DNA from: Cyprinodon diabolis
Lineage: Eukaryota; Chordata; Actinopteri; Cyprinodontiformes; Cyprinodontidae
NCBI GenBank assembly: GCA_030533445.1
Contig: CM060080.1
Span: forward strand, 8,605,717 to 8,669,716
Direction of reading: 5' to 3'
DNA: 64,000 nucleotides
Part shown: piece after piece, positions 28,001 to 43,000 of the stretch
Layout: each line of letters begins with the position of its first letter
Position numbering within the stretch: position 1 is the stretch's first letter
The notes under the pieces: model-generated
What the model saw: the letters and a program-made list of their open reading frames with translations, nothing else
Databases searched by the model: none
Told to the model about the DNA's origin: nothing
Made by a program: the position numbers and the translations under genes

Positions 28001-31000
28001 TGAAGAAGGCAGAGAAGACTGAATGAACAGATGGCACTAATAAACACTATTGATTTATTAACTTTATTAATCTTAGGAATCTTTTTCTAAATGTGCAGCG
28101 AAACCTTTGGTTCCAGTAGGCGTGCAACTTTATTTGAAAATCAATTAACCTGTAGATTATTTTATTGATTAATAATCGGATAGCCAAAGGTTCCTTAAAG
28201 AAGACTTTTTACAATATTAAACCAGGTTAAACTAAAACTTTTACACTGGAGGAATCTTGGATTTTAGAGCAGATTGACAGATGAATTAAATTAAAATGTT
28301 TTTACATTTTTTTAGATTCGTGATATAATTCCTGCTCTAAGTGGGTCAAACTGTCAGCTAAAGGGATCTTTTACAGTCTCTATACTCCAGTTAACGATTA
28401 ATCTGTCAATAAATTGGTTGATGATTAGTTTAATAACCCGTTAATCTGATTGATTATTTCAGACCTAGTTTCAGTAGAACCACCTGAACAGAACCGGGGC
28501 CGGAAGCTTCCGGGCTTTTTGATTGCTGCCGGAAAATCTGACCTCTGATTTCTTTTTTTTCTAATAAATCTGATTAATCAATGATCTTTTGCCTGAATTA
28601 AATGTTATTATAATGAATATCAAATGCAGTCATGAGGGAAAAAGTAGCTTTGAGTGGAGCCGCCCTCTGGGAGGAGCTGCTGGTCGAACTATCATGTTTG
28701 ACGACAAATAATGAACCATAACAGACTAAAGGTTAGCAGCTGCTGCTTTATCACCTCACATCTAAGAACAGGAAGGGATGAACTCTGAGCTATGGAAGCC
28801 TGGGCAGGACATGAGAGGAAGAAAGTCCATAAATCTTCCTAAACAGAAAATGAAATGAACGGATAGAATCGATTCAGCCTTCCTGTTATCTCCTTATATT
28901 CTTGCTCTCTCTCCCTTTCTGGTCGTTAGAAGAGTGGACAAGATGAGACTCGGAGGTTTGACACGTCTCAACCTGTCGCAGCTTTCTGTGAAACTCCTCA
29001 CAGATCCTAAAGCCGTCCAGAAGTTCCCTCCCATCTGTGAACTTTGTTGACATCCTTGAAGCGGGAACGGCTATCTTGGAATGTTTGTGGGAACGTTCCT
29101 CCAGCGGATCAGGTGCGAAGTTAGACACTGATGTTGGAGGAGGTCAGAGGTCAGGACCCACTGTGCTGCTTTTACCATGGAACATGAAAGTCCGTCTGAC
29201 GTTGTCTTTTGACTGGAGGGTGTTTTGGCCTCCCTCATCAGGGCGCCACCATTGTTCACTGATAGGACAACAACAAAACCAACGCCGCTCCAAACGGTTC
29301 GGGGAAACATGAGCAGCTCGGATATCTTATAAGCTGTAGACAAATTAATAAATGTCTGACGGAGGCACTACTCCTCAAAGCCAGCCCCACTCTGCAGTCG
29401 TCCTTCCACCAAACTTTCCCCATTGACCAAAGCACTTCAGTCTACGGAAGAGGATTAGGGCCACTGGGAAAAAAAAAGGTTAACTGATTTTTAAATTTTA
29501 TTTTAGTTTAACATGGGAAAAAAGTCAGAATTCTGACTTTAATCTCAGAATTCTGACTTTTTTCTCAGAATTCCGACTTTTTTTCTCAGAATTCCGATTT
29601 TTTTTCTCAGAATTCCGACTTTTTTTCTCGGAATTCCGACTTTTTTTCTCGGAATTTCGACTTTTTTTCTCGGAATTCCGACTTTTTTTCTCGGAATTCT
29701 GACTTTAATCTCAGAATTCTGACTTTTTCTCAGAATTCTGACTTTTTCTCAGAATTCTGACTTTTTCTCAGAATTCTGACTTTAATCTCAGAATTCTGAC
29801 TTTTTCTCAGAATTCTGACTTTTTTCTCAGAATTCTGACAGCTAACAAACATGTTAGCATCAAGCCATAGCCATGTCTGTGTTAGAGACTAGCTCTCTTG
29901 TTTTAATGACGTTCTGCTCCTCCATTAATGAGGGGACCCCTCAAGCACGTAAAAAGTTGCCTAATTCTGTCATTTTCCATCAATGTGTCACTGGCCCTCT
30001 CAAACAACTCACATCTTTGTCAGTGCAGCTGAGTGCTCCCACATCTCTTCCTTCATGGTGCCCATCTACATTAAGATCCAAAATTCTGAGATAAAAGTCA
30101 GAATTCTGACTTTTTCCCCATATTAAAGAAAATTTAAAAATCAGTTAACTTTTATTTATTTTTTTCAGTGGCCCTAATCCTCTTCCATATCAGTAAGCAG
30201 CCAAACCTGAACCTCAGCTTTAAATCTTATCATGATTTCTGTTGTTGTTGCGATAAGAGCAGAAGTGCTGATTGTCCAGAGTTTATAACTCCCTGCTAGA
30301 CGTTTTGGTGTCGCTACATTAAAGGAAAAGTCCGCTCAAATTCAGAATTCAAACTTCTGAAAGTACTTTAAATATTAAATTATTCCATCCTGTTCAATAA
30401 ATTAGTGTTTTTAAATCAGAGTAATTTTCATTTGAATGTGCTTTACTGGAGGCATCCATGTTTGTCAAAGAACACTACTGCCACCTACCGGTTTGTGATG
30501 ACGCGGTGCGGTATCGGCTGTTGATCAAGTCCCAGCGCTGTATCAGAGTTGGCTTTTAGTTCAGCAAACGAGTCAGTCAAATAATGATGGAATATTAATG
30601 AAATGTATGTTTGGGCCTCGGTTAGGAGCAGACGCTGCCTGATATCACCACACTGCAATGATTGCTCCCCAGCAGGGGTGGATTTAGGACATTTGGGGCC
30701 CTAGGCAAAGAGGAAGGGGGCCCTCTGAATTGAGAAGACAACAGCAAAACAGACCCATTCTGCAGATAGAGAAATGTTAATAGAATAGACATCCATTATC
30801 TGTTCTAGGTTTTGTCCCTCTCTTCTTGTTGTTTTCCTCTCTATGTTTTGTACTCAGCTGACTTTTCATGCTGTCTCTAAAGGAATGAAAGATTTTTTCC
30901 AAGCTCTAAGCTCACTTAGCTGATTGCTCCTTCCTGTGTTTCCAAAAAGGCCAAAGTAAATAACCCAGTCCTTCTTTTCACTGCAGACAAGCCATGATCT

Positions 31001-34000
31001 GCTTATCTGTTCTCCATTTTTCATTTGGATGAAATAATAGCTGCATGAATCATGACAGCAGACAAGATAGAGGAGAGCAGGAGGCGGGGTTACCAATCTA
31101 CTCGCTCTGGAGAGCAGAGTTCGCTGCTTTTAGATGTTGGCGCCAAAGTCTCCAGTAGCAGAAAAAAGTTGCTATATTTGGTGCTAGGAGCTTTTTAGAA
31201 ATCAAAGTGCTAGAGGGGTCTGAAAAGTCGCTAAATATAGCAACTAATGCGCTATGAACAGCATTTATTTTTTTCAATTTTCTCAAAAATGAGTTTTGAG
31301 TTTTAATGATTAATTTGTTCAGTTTTTCAATGTTTTGCTGGAAGTCTATCTGCTGAGGTGGAAGCTTCCTGGAAGACCCTGACCAGCTGCTGTTCTCCTA
31401 CAGAGCAGAACCTCAGAGGCCATCATTGGTCGCTGGTTCTGTCCTTTCTGGGAGTTTCTGAGCAGGAGAATCTTCTTCAAACATGAACTTGCTGAAACCT
31501 TTAGCGCCTGATGGAGGGTCGACTCTGCTGTAACGCTTATCTTGTCTGGTTTCTTCAGTGTGGGCTGCATGTGCAGCTCCACGTGGTGCTTTATAAATAA
31601 GCTGGGCTGGTGTTTACACTCCCTGACCCAGAACCACTCAGGCGCTTCAGTCGGGCCTCTGTTCTCCCTCTGAACCCAGAGCAGAACGGATGAAAATAGA
31701 AGAGGAGAGTAGGAAGGAGGAGAGTCATGTGAGAGGAGGACGGCCTGAGACACAGCTGAGAGGAGGACGGCCTGAGACACGGCAGAGAGGAGGACGGCCT
31801 GAGACACAGCTGAGAGGAGGACGGCCTGAGACACAGCTGAGAGGAGGACGGCCTGAGACACAGCTGAGAGGAAGACGGCCTGAGACACGGCAGAGAGGAA
31901 GACGGCCTGAGACAGCAGAGAGGAGGACGGCCTGAGACACAGCTGAGAGGAGGACGGCCTGAGACACAGCTGAGACACGGCTGAGAGGAGGACAGCTGAG
32001 ACACGGAAAGAGAGGAAGACGGCCTGAGACACGGCAGAGAGGAAGACGGCCTGAGACACGGCAGAGAGGAAGACGGCCTGAGACACGGCAGAGAGGAGGA
32101 CGGCCTGAGACACAGCTGAGAGGAAGACGGCCTGAGACACAGCTGAGAGGAAGACGGCCTGAGACACGGCAGAGAGGAAGACGGCCTGAGACACAGCTGA
32201 GAGGAAGACGGCCTGAGACACGGCAGAGAGGAAGACGGCCTGAGACACAGCTGAGAGGAAGACGGCCTGAGACACAGCTGAGAGGAAGACGGCCTGAGAC
32301 ACAGCTGAGAGGAAGACGGCCTGAGACACAGCTGAGAGGAAGACGGCCTGAGACACAGCTGGAGCTGTTAGCTTCTGAACTGAACCGTGTCCTGGAGCTT
32401 CGGTTCCATGGAGCAGGAAGTAAGTCTAGCTGCTGAAACGGGTCAGAACCAGAACTGGACTGAATTATTAGCTGACAAACCAGGAGGTCCAAAGATCTGG
32501 ATAGAGGACATCCAGCCAAGAGACAGTAACCCTCCATTTGTCCCTCATTCGGCCCCTCAGTCTGTCCCTCAGTCTGTCCCTCAGTCAGTCCCTCATTCGG
32601 TCCCTCAGTCAGTCCCTCAGTCTGTCCCTCAGTCCGTCCCTCAGTCTGTCCAAACAAGAAAGATAAAATTGGACGTCCTACTGTCCTGCCTGCAGCGTCC
32701 TCACTGTGTGTTTTATTAAACATATCTGAGGTAGAGAACCAGCCATGCCTGCTTCCTGCAGCATCACTGTGCTGGAATCATTGGCTTCATTCCAGTGAAA
32801 CCTTGAGGTTGTTGGTTAGAAGATCGTCCACCACTGACGGTCCATCAGTACCTGAACAGTCACAGCAGTATAATTACCAAGCTGATCTCTGCTGGCTGGC
32901 TCTTGGACGGTTGGGAGAAGTTGCTCTCGGAGGACGTTCTGGTACCATTCTTTATTCATGGCTGTGTTTTTAGGTCAGACTGTGAGAGAGCCGACTCCCT
33001 TGGCTGAGAAGCAACCCCACACATGAATGGTTTCAGGATGCTTTACAGTTGGCATGAGACCAGACTGGTGGTAGCGCTCACCTCGTCTTCTCCCAACAAG
33101 CTCCTGCAATCTTTCTAGCTGCGACTCTCTTTCCTGTTAGGCCATTTTTATGCAGTGCAATGATGACTTCACATGTTTCTTTAGAGATAACCATGGTTCA
33201 CAGAAGAGAAACAATGATGCCAAGCAGCAGCCTCTTTTTAAAGTGCCCAGTGGTGTCATTCTTACTTAATCATGACAGATTGATCTGCAGCCCTGTCCTC
33301 ATTACCACCCACACCTGTATTAATGGAGCAATCCCTGAAACCATGTTAGCTGCTCCTTTTAAGGCAGGGCTGCATTGATGTTAAAATGTGTTTTGGAGGA
33401 TAAATTTCATTTTCTAGGCTAATATTGACTTTGCAATTAATTCCTGTTATGCTGATCACTCTTTATAACATTCTGGAATATATGCAAATTGCCGTTATAA
33501 AAACTGAAGCAGTAGACTTGTAAATATTAACATTTGAATCATTTTGAAATCTTTCGACCATGACTGTAGTTCCGTCTGAAATGACTAAAGGTGGTTCTTT
33601 TAATGGTTATTGAGTCAGATATGTGGCGGTAATGTTTGGTTTATCTAAAGGTTTTTATCTGTTACTGATTAAATGAGTTTGACCGTAATTTAAGGGCAGA
33701 TTCTGATATATCTGCAGTGTGGCGACTATAAATCTGATTTGCACAATTTGCTTAACTAAGTATTTTTCGTTGTCGAATATGAGATTTTGCAGATATATTT
33801 TTTAGAGTTAGCTTGAAAGAAAAGAGAACGCAGCATACTGAGAAGAAATGTCTCAAAGCATCAAAACGACCTCTGACCTTTGCCCTGCAGGTGACGTTGG
33901 AGAAGGTTCTTGGGATCACGTCCCTGGGTAACCGAGCGTTGTCCTGTGACCCCCGTACTGGACTACTGGCCTATCCTGCTGGGTGAGTAAATCACAGTGG

Positions 34001-37000
34001 GGGGGGGAGACGTGGGCGGGGCTTACCTGATGATGGGAAAAGGTGCAGGTTTTGGAGGAAGCAGCCTGAACAGCAGAATAAAATGGATCAAAGAAACATT
34101 AAGAAAACAAGAGAAAACATGAACAGTGATGGCAGATGGAGGGAGCAGCAGTTCATGAGCTGCTAAACCTTCTGATGGAACATCTGTACTGGACCCATCA
34201 TCCTGAAGACAGAACAAAGTAGTGAACTTTACCCTGGTGTCACTTTAACAGAATCATCAAGGCCTCTTAGCAGAACCTTTTCCACTGAACAGTGGAGGCG
34301 TTTATATTCTGTTAGGAACCATGAATATTATGCGGGGGACTGGGTGGAGTCAGTGGGCAGGGTGGACATAGCAGCTCTACAGGTGACTTTGGTTCACCAT
34401 CATTTCAAATGACTACAGTCATTATACAGCATTTAGCATGGTTAGCCTGGTGAACACAGCATTGCTAGCTGCTCCCCTCAGACCTCAGCCCTACACTGCA
34501 AAAAATCGAAATCTTAAGTCATTTCGTTCTTAATAAGAATAATAATAATAATAAATAATATATAAATAATAATAATAAAATAAGTACATTTTTCTTGAAT
34601 TTAGGAGGTAAGTGAGACACTTTGCCAGTAGAACAAGACAATTTACATTTAAAATAAGAAAAAGACAATTACATTGTCTTATTTCAAGTGCATATTATCT
34701 AAATATCTTATTTTAATACCAAAACTACTCATTCTATTGGCAAATAATATTATTTACCGGCTCAAATTGAGGGGAAATACACTTAATTTAAGAAATGTTT
34801 ACTTATTTCTAGATCATTTTTGCAGTGTAGCACTGCTCCAATTCACAAGAACAGCAGACAGAGAATAGACAAGGACCCCTGATGTTGTTCTGGCCCCTCC
34901 CTCTTTACCCAGCATGCATCAATGCAGACTTTTCCATCCTCCAGACTGACAGCTGTCCCAGCATGCACTGCAGCAGCAGCAGCTTCCAGGTTAGCGCTCA
35001 CAGAGCTCAGAGTATTAAGTTGAAAGTTGTCTTTTCTGTTGCTGTTGTTCAATAGAAGTACGTTTTAAGATCATTTGAGGCGAGAATATTATACTTTAAG
35101 TTTCACTATATGGAACATTTATGGATTTAGTGCGTAATAAAAAAACGTTCTGATGTTGAGAGGACCGCGGTAACCAGCGGAGCTCCGATTGTAACGTTAG
35201 CTAGGTCTAAATGCAGCCCGTCTGCAGCGGCTACGGCTAACTCCCCTTAGTCAGCCTCTCTCGGCATAGCTGTGTGTGAAGTACCGCTGGCTATTATGGG
35301 GATGTTTTTTGTTTTATTTGCCAAAATGTTCATTTGATTTGTGTTTATCTGACTGTGCTCATTATTATTCCCCCAATAAATGAAAAAATGTCATAATTTA
35401 TTATTATCTAGAGACTATTAATAACAGTAGGTGAAATGCAGCGCCAGACGAGCTTTGAATGTGGTGATGTCATCAGTATGCTTCTGTTCCAATTGATCCA
35501 GATTTATGCGGCCTGCTGTGTTCTTCTCAAAAACATGGCGAGGACACGAGTCCGTACTCACTTTCTAGTGAATTGATTAAGTCTATCTGATAAACACGGC
35601 GTGGGTTCTCTGAGTTCTATAAGCTGGTGAAGATGATCAGTCATCCAGGTCATAGTTATACCAAAAAACTCCTGGATTTCTTTCCAAGTTTGAAGACGTT
35701 TCGCTTTCCATCCAGGAATTTTTTTCAATTAAAAATGTCCGCCTCAAAGAAAGCCTTAAACTGGTGGTGACCTAGTAAAGGATCTGATCCTGATTGGTCA
35801 GATCTAGTGGAGCAGATTAAGCACTAGTTTTTGCACCAGGCCAGAGAAAAACACAACAACTGTTTAATATGAAACAGTGCTGGTTTCTATGGAAACTAAC
35901 CATCCAATCAGCTGCAGGTCTTGGAGGTGAGGCATCTCTTAATTGGTGAGGTTTGTGCAAACAGAGCAGTGAGGGGGTGTGTGTTCAGATGTCAGTGGTT
36001 TTCCGTAACTGTTGGTTTTTAATCAGAGCAGAATGATTTAACGAGGCAGATCTTCCAACGCTTCCGTCTGTGGGTCAGGATCTCATCTCAGAGCATCAGC
36101 TTTTCACTGTCTGTGGCTGTGATGAACGCACCAGATCAGCTGCAGAGCTCTAGGTGTCCAGACCCCGCCCCCTGCTGCATTGCAGATGGAGGACTGTTAC
36201 TGGTTCCCAACCAGCCACTGGAAACTGCTGACTGGATCCTTTTAACCACGTGATGAAATCCTTTAATGCTTTGGCTCTCGGCTGTCCCTCCCCCCTCAGC
36301 TGGGTTCATCAAATGTTTGTAGGTAAAACCCAGAGAGTTAGAATCAGCTACAGGAATGGGGTGGTGGTGAAGGAGGGGGGGGGGTGCTGCAGCAGAACAA
36401 CAGTGTGCAAACACTGGACCCAGGAACCAGCTGCTAGCAGACTACTGTGACCATCTATTGATGCTCCTGCCATCTAAGTTTATAACTATTCTCTCCTTAA
36501 CAACAATAATACACGTTAAAATTAACAGGAAGCTTAATATCTATGATGTTAGTGATACATTCAGTTGATATTCTAGGATCCTCAGCAGGTCCAATTGTTC
36601 AGACTGGGATCCTCAGCAGGTCCAGATGTTCAGACCGGGATCCTCAGCAGGTCCAAATGTTCAGACCGGGATCCTCAGCAGCCCCGGATGTTCAGACCGG
36701 GATCCTCAGCAGCCCCAGATGTTCAGACTGGGATCCTCAGCAGGCCCGTATGTTCAGACCGGGATCCTCAGCAGGCCCGGATGTTCAGACTGGGATCCTC
36801 AGCAGCCCCAGATGTTCAGAACGGGATCCTCAGCAGGCCCAGATGTTCAGACCGGGATCCTCAGCAGGTCCAGATGTTCAGACCGGGATCCTCAGCAGCC
36901 CCAGATGTTCAGACCGGGATCCTCAGCAGGTCCAGATGTTCAGACCGGGATCCTCAGCAGGTCCAGATGTTCAGACCGGGATCCTCAGCAGCCCTAGATG

Positions 37001-40000
37001 TTCAGACCGGGATCCTCAGCAGGTCCAGATGTTCAGACCGGGATCCTCAGCAGCCCCAGATGTTCAGACTGGGATCCTCAGCAGGCCCGGATGTTCAGAC
37101 TGGGATCCTCAGCAGGTCCAGATGTTCAGACTGCGACCGGGATCCTCAGCAGGTCCAGATGTTCAGACCGGGATCCTCAGCAGCCCCAGATGTTCAGACC
37201 GGGATCCTCAGCAGGTCCAGATGTTCAGACCGGGATCCTCAGCAGGCCTGGATGTTCAGAATGGGATCCTCAGCAGCCCCGGATGTTCAGACTGGGATCC
37301 TCAGCAGGTCCAGATGTTCAGACCGGGATCCTCAGCAGGCCCAGATGTTCAGACCGGGATCCTCAGCAGGCCCAGATGTTCAGACTTGATGTTTCAGTGG
37401 CGGTCAATGATGGTGACCTACTGGGAGCAACCCGTGGGGAGGAAAAAGGCTCAGTTCTGATCAGGGTGGACCTGAATAACAATGATGCAGATGTTGATGG
37501 TTCTAGAAGCGAAGGAGGCTGTGATCTGACCATAACAGACAGGCTCTTCAACATGACTGGGAATAAAACTAACAACCTTTAAAATATTGAAGAAAATTCT
37601 GGTCTTACCCGAGGTCCAGAACTAGGGTACACCACCTCCCCACCCCAACCCCCATCCTCAGAACCTGCTCCTCCTGTTCTTCACATCCTAAACATCCCCC
37701 AAGGGTTCCACCCCATCTCCTTGAATGCAGTTTTCCAGCATGAGCAAGCACTGGGCGACAGTGGAGAGGAAGGACTATATTACCAGAACCTCCTCTAGCT
37801 ACGTTCTTGAGGTCTAACTGAACCTTCAGCTCATGACATGAGATCAGCCAAGTTTGGTGGAAGATGAAGAACTTTCTGGTGCAAACAGACAAAAGCTTTT
37901 GTTGATGGTCCAGTCCTGGTTGTTCTGGTCCGCACAACATGAAACATGGTCCTAATGACAGAATGTGTCATCAGTTTGAACAGTTTGCTTATAGGCCCAG
38001 AGAATTCAGCTGCAGTGTACATGTTTCACCCACAGAGGGCAGCGCTAAGGTCAAAGTAAACCATGTTAAAGGAGTCTGAACAATGAGATGCTACTGTGGG
38101 TCGATAGCGCTGATGTTTCCTTCTGCTTCCTTCCTGTTTATCTTTGAATTCTCACTGATCTTTGCGTTTCTTCAGGTGTGTGGTGATCCTGCTGAATCCT
38201 CGGAAGAACAAACAGCATCACATCTTCAACAGTTCCAGGTAAAATGGCCTCTGACCTGCTTAGTCCTTTCTGCTCTAGCTTCCTGTTGGTTGAATAATTA
38301 AGCTCAGATGTTTGAGACATTAATTCAGCTCAGTTCAGTTGATTTCTATAGCACCAATTCACAGCACACGTCATCTCAAGGCACTTTACAGTTTTCTTAA
38401 AGTTTTCTATCTAAGAAAAACCAGCTGTTTGCATCGACTAATTGACTCAAAGGCAATCCCTTAGGGGTGTAAATCACATCCATCATGGCGATTCGATTCA
38501 GTGTCGATTTCCTGGCCGACGATTTGATTATTTTCGATACTCAAGAATACACCACGATACAATTCGATTCGATTAATTGGTTAATTTTTTTTACACTTTA
38601 CAGGCTAGACAATGTTTTAAATTTGAAATAAATCAATGAAAGCTGTAATATTGTTATGCATTTTTTTATGAAACAACAGCAAATAACAGAAGTAGAATAG
38701 TCGGCTGTTGGATCGATGCATCGATACAAAACGATTATTATTTACACCCCTACTAAGCATGCTTAAAGTGACAGTGGAGAGGAAAAACTCCCTTTATGCA
38801 TTAAAATTATCCCTCTAGCAGCAGAAAGGAATTTTCTGAACAAGAAGTGTGTTCATGGGAATCCGGAGAAACCAGAAGCCTTCTGCTTTCTGTAAATCCC
38901 TGGTGCGGTTCTGGAAGGCTGCTAGAAGGTTCAGCAGATCGGGTTCCTTTAAAGCTTCAGCTCTTTTACACAGAACCATCCTCTAAAAGTTCTGGCAGAT
39001 TCATCCTTTCCTAAACCAGTTGGAGTTGCCCAGGTGGTCCTGGAGAACATGATGATGGACGGACCATAGCCGAGCTGGGGATCCACACAAACAGAATCAT
39101 CTGGTCTTCTACCCGTAGTGGTAGTGTAGTGACAGTGGTACCACCGTGGAGCCATCTACTGATGTCTCCATGTTTCAGTCAGAACTGTTTATCCTGGTGG
39201 TTCAGTTTGGTGTCCACTTTTCTAGAACCATGAAGACGTAGATCCAGACCATCCAGAAATGTTGCTTAATGTTAAAATTTCAGCCTCTATGAGTAGTTTT
39301 GACTTGCTCATCATGCCAAGGGGGAAAAGTCCTGGTTCTGGAGCAACACTAAAGCCTGAGATGGATCCAACTGTTTGATCTGTCTCATTGGATGGGAACA
39401 TCGTTCCTTCAGAACCAGAACCTCAGTAGAAGTTTCTGACTGTGCAGGAAGGCGATCACCACGCTGGCCTTTTCTCCTGATGGAAAATACATGGTGACCG
39501 GAGAGGTGAGTGTAGAACCTCCCACCAGAACCATGGCGGAATCCCAGGCTGCTACCCTCTCATGGTTCTGATGGTTCTCCTCTGTCTGCATTAGAGCGGC
39601 CACATGCCGGCGGTTCGAATCTGGGAGGTGTCGGAGCGTACTCAGGTGGCCGAGCTGCAGGAACATAAATATGGGATCTCCTGCGTGGCGTTCTCTCCTA
39701 ACGGGAAGTACATCGTCAGCGTGGGCTACCAGCACGACATGATGGTGAATGTGTGGAACTGGAAGGTAGGTCCGCCCCAGGCGCCGGTTCTGTCCCGCCG
39801 AGGTTCCGTCCCTAATCCGTGCCCTGTTCTCCTGTGCTGCTCAGAAAAACGTGGTGGTAGCAGCAAACAAGGTGTCCAGCAAGGTGACGGCCGTCTCCTT
39901 CTCCAGTGACAGCTCCTACTTCGTTACCTCCGGCAACCGGCATGTGAAGTTCTGGTACCTGGACCACACCAAGACCTCCAAGGTTCTGTCATCAGTGTGA

Positions 40001-43000
40001 GCTGATCGAAGCCGCCTCGGGGGGAGCTGTTCTGACCCCTGTTCTGTCCTTGTGCAGGTAAACGCCACCGTTCCCCTGCTGGGGCGCTCGGGTCTGCTTG
40101 GAGACCTCCGGAACAACTTCTTTAGCGACGTGGCGTGCGGCCGCGGCCGACGGTCCTCCTCCACCTTCAGCATCACATCCTCAGGGCTGCTGTGCGAGTT
40201 TAATGACCAGCGGCTCCTGGACAAGTGGGTGGAGCTACGGGTGAGTCACCGCTCTGCTCCGGGTCACAACACTACACTGACATGACACCAAACAGCAGAA
40301 CCTTCTGGCGGTTCTGAAGCCTGGTCCTCTGGACCCCAGTGGTGGATCTAGGGGGCGGCTACCTGGGCTACAGCCCCGGATGTTTCCCCAAGAGCCCCGC
40401 GTCTCGCTTCTGAGCTGATTTGAGTCAAGTGTGCATTACTAGGAATTCACCAGATGGTGGCAGCATGAGCAGGAAAGCAGCTTGTAGCATTCCCGTGCAG
40501 AAGAAGAAGTTGCCACCACTAGCTGTTGCTGAACAGAAGCTGTTTCTCAATATGCGTTCTTGAGCGTTCTCGTGTGCTCGTGATCAGCCTCAGCCCGAAC
40601 ACTGTTCCAATTGCTGAGAACGCCTGACCGAAAACGCATCAAATCTCGCCCCGCCCTCTTTACCGAGTACGCATCAGAGCAGACTTGTCTGTTCGTGAGA
40701 TTGAAAGCTGTCCCAGCATGCACTGCGGCAGCAGCAGCTTTCAATGAAGCGCTCCATTGAAAGTCAAAGGTTTTCTTTTCTGTTGCTGTTGTTCAATAAA
40801 AGTAAGTTTTAAGATCATTTGAGACCAGAATATTATACTTTAAAGTGTCACTATATGGTCCATTTACCCATTTAATGCGTAATTAAAAATAAAGATTTCC
40901 GATGTTGAGAGGATCCGGGCAACCAGCAGAGCTCCGAGGGTAACAGCAGCCAGGGCTAACGTTAGCCCGTCTGCAGCAGCCCTCTCTCGACATAGCCGTG
41001 TGTCTGATGGCGATTTTCTCTGCAAAATTTCCATTTGATTTGTGCTTATCTGACTGTGTCCATTCTTATTCCCCCACTAAATGAAAAAAAAGTAATAATT
41101 TATTATTATCTAGAGTCTATTATAACAGGAGGTGAAATGCAGCTCAAGAAGAGCTGCATTTCACCAAAGATGAGAGTGTAGACTTTCTGGTAAATCCCGT
41201 TCTAATGTAAAATATGACAGATTAATGGATTAAGGAAATTTCTTGCATACAACATGCTATCACGCATATTTTTTTAGAAATTTGGAAACAGTTGCACTTT
41301 ATTTCCCAAAGATATGGGACGAGGAGAGGAGAGAATACATATTTCAGCTGCCTGAAATAATCTGTTCCCCCTCCATAAGATGGGAAGAAATTAATTCACC
41401 TGCAAGTCTTTAGCTGTGTTTATTCCTCTCTCCATCAACAACAAATCCTGTGGATTTGGGGACATTTAAAGGCACACTATGCAACATTTTTCAGTTAATT
41501 AATGTGTTCCATAACGTTTTGGATGATTAAATGAGTCATTTCAGGTCGAACAAAGGTTTTCTCGGCCGCCCTGGTGGTCTGTAGGGGAAATACCGTACTT
41601 GCAATTGCAGGAGCCCTCGGCCCGCACCCACAGGCTCAGAAGTCTCGTGCATCGCGAGAGTCGGTCTTGCTTTACGGCGAGAACTGCTACACGCCCCCAG
41701 TGAAAGGCATGCTAGTTGCTAGCGCAGTGGCGATATTTGTGCAGTTATCATGGCGGAACCAGCGACAAAACAGCGAAATTTTCGAACTCGAAAATTGGAA
41801 CAAAATAGTCACTTACCGCAGTAGACATGGTGATTCGTTGCGTTCGCCTGTCTGCTAAGCTCAAAACAACCGTGCCTGGCTTGACGGAGAAACCAGGAGA
41901 ACAGCTGAGCATATTTATGACAGTGCAGTTTTACTTTCACCCTCTGGGGGGAGCCTCGCTGGAAAATCAACACCGGTTGCACAGTATACCTTTAAGTATT
42001 ATTAAGTTATGAGAGGACAATCATATATTTTAGCCACTTGATATAATCCGTCCCCCCTTTGATGATCTTTATGAAATGTATTTTCTGTTTAAATGTTTAT
42101 CTAACAATTTACAAATATAAAAAAAAAAAAAAAACATTAAACCAAATGTCTGGAGCAATGCTGCTTCAGACATTTTGAATTTAGAATTGACTGGTTCTGC
42201 TCTTTGAGAACAGGCTGGAGGTCCATGAGCCATTCAGGCTCTTTTCTTTGGTTTCTAACTGAGGGTTCCTGGATATCCGCGGCGCCATCTTTCCCGCGCC
42301 GCCATCATGTTTATCTGTTTGTATTGATCATGGTTGCAGCTCGCCGCTGCGTGTCCCTCTGATGGGAATCTGCTTTGAAATCTACTTCCTCTGTTTCTCC
42401 CCCTGCTTCCTGTGCAGACAGTCGACTCTGTCTCTGTAAGTCCTGCCTCCCCTTAGTCTCTTATCCTAACATTCTCGTTTTCCCACCACCACATCCTCCA
42501 TCACTGTTGGCCGCTTAGATCGACACACAGCTCATTGTTTCCCTCTGAGGGTGTGCAGCAGCCTCATATCAAAGCATGCATTCAGAAACCTACTCCAGTT
42601 CACAGGCTTCATTCATCAGATGAGTCAATGTAGAGCCGGTGCTGCTGAACCTTCTGGAACATGTCCCTGTCTCTGAGTGTGTCCCTGTCTGTCTGTCTGT
42701 AGACATCTCAGGCCACCTGTCTGTCTGTCACTGAGGAGTTTATCTTCTGTGGTTGTTCTGACGGGACGGTTCGAGCCTTCAGTCCTGTCGACCTGCACTT
42801 CCTCTGCACGCTGCCGTGCCCACACCGCCTGGGCGCCGACGTCGCCTCCGTGGTCCATGCCAGGTAACTCAGAAACCTTTAAGGTAAACCCAGCTGATGT
42901 TCATTCACTCATTGTCTATATCAGAGCCCTGCAAAAGTATTCACACCCATTCATTTATTTTCACATTTTCATCGTTACACACCTCATGTTTTATTAGTAG

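Larger units (their letters stand above)
25006..33890. other. mapkbp1 intron 1 (8.9 kb)
   Basis: Large first intron. It holds a CA-rich stretch directly after the donor (25008-25115), MITEs at 28116 and 29446, a THAP-related repeat at 30325, minisatellites at 31726 and 32541 and a Tc1 relic near 32745. In 25120-28110, 28480-29440 and 30560-31720 I find no supported gene or element; open frames there have no splice or family support. Confidence 0.6.

Noticed and set aside
28886..29343. Overlapping 80-91-aa frames on both strands in intron 1
   Set aside because: No recognisable domain, no splice sites in phase; possibly an unrecognised repeat.
31346..32723. 332- and 336-aa minus-strand frames
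   Set aside because: 27-bp period is divisible by 3 and the residues only repeat the unit; no start, splice or family support.
36543..37582. 305-, 264- and 194-aa frames over the 31-bp array
   Set aside because: All three frames of one strand are open at once because of the period; not coding.
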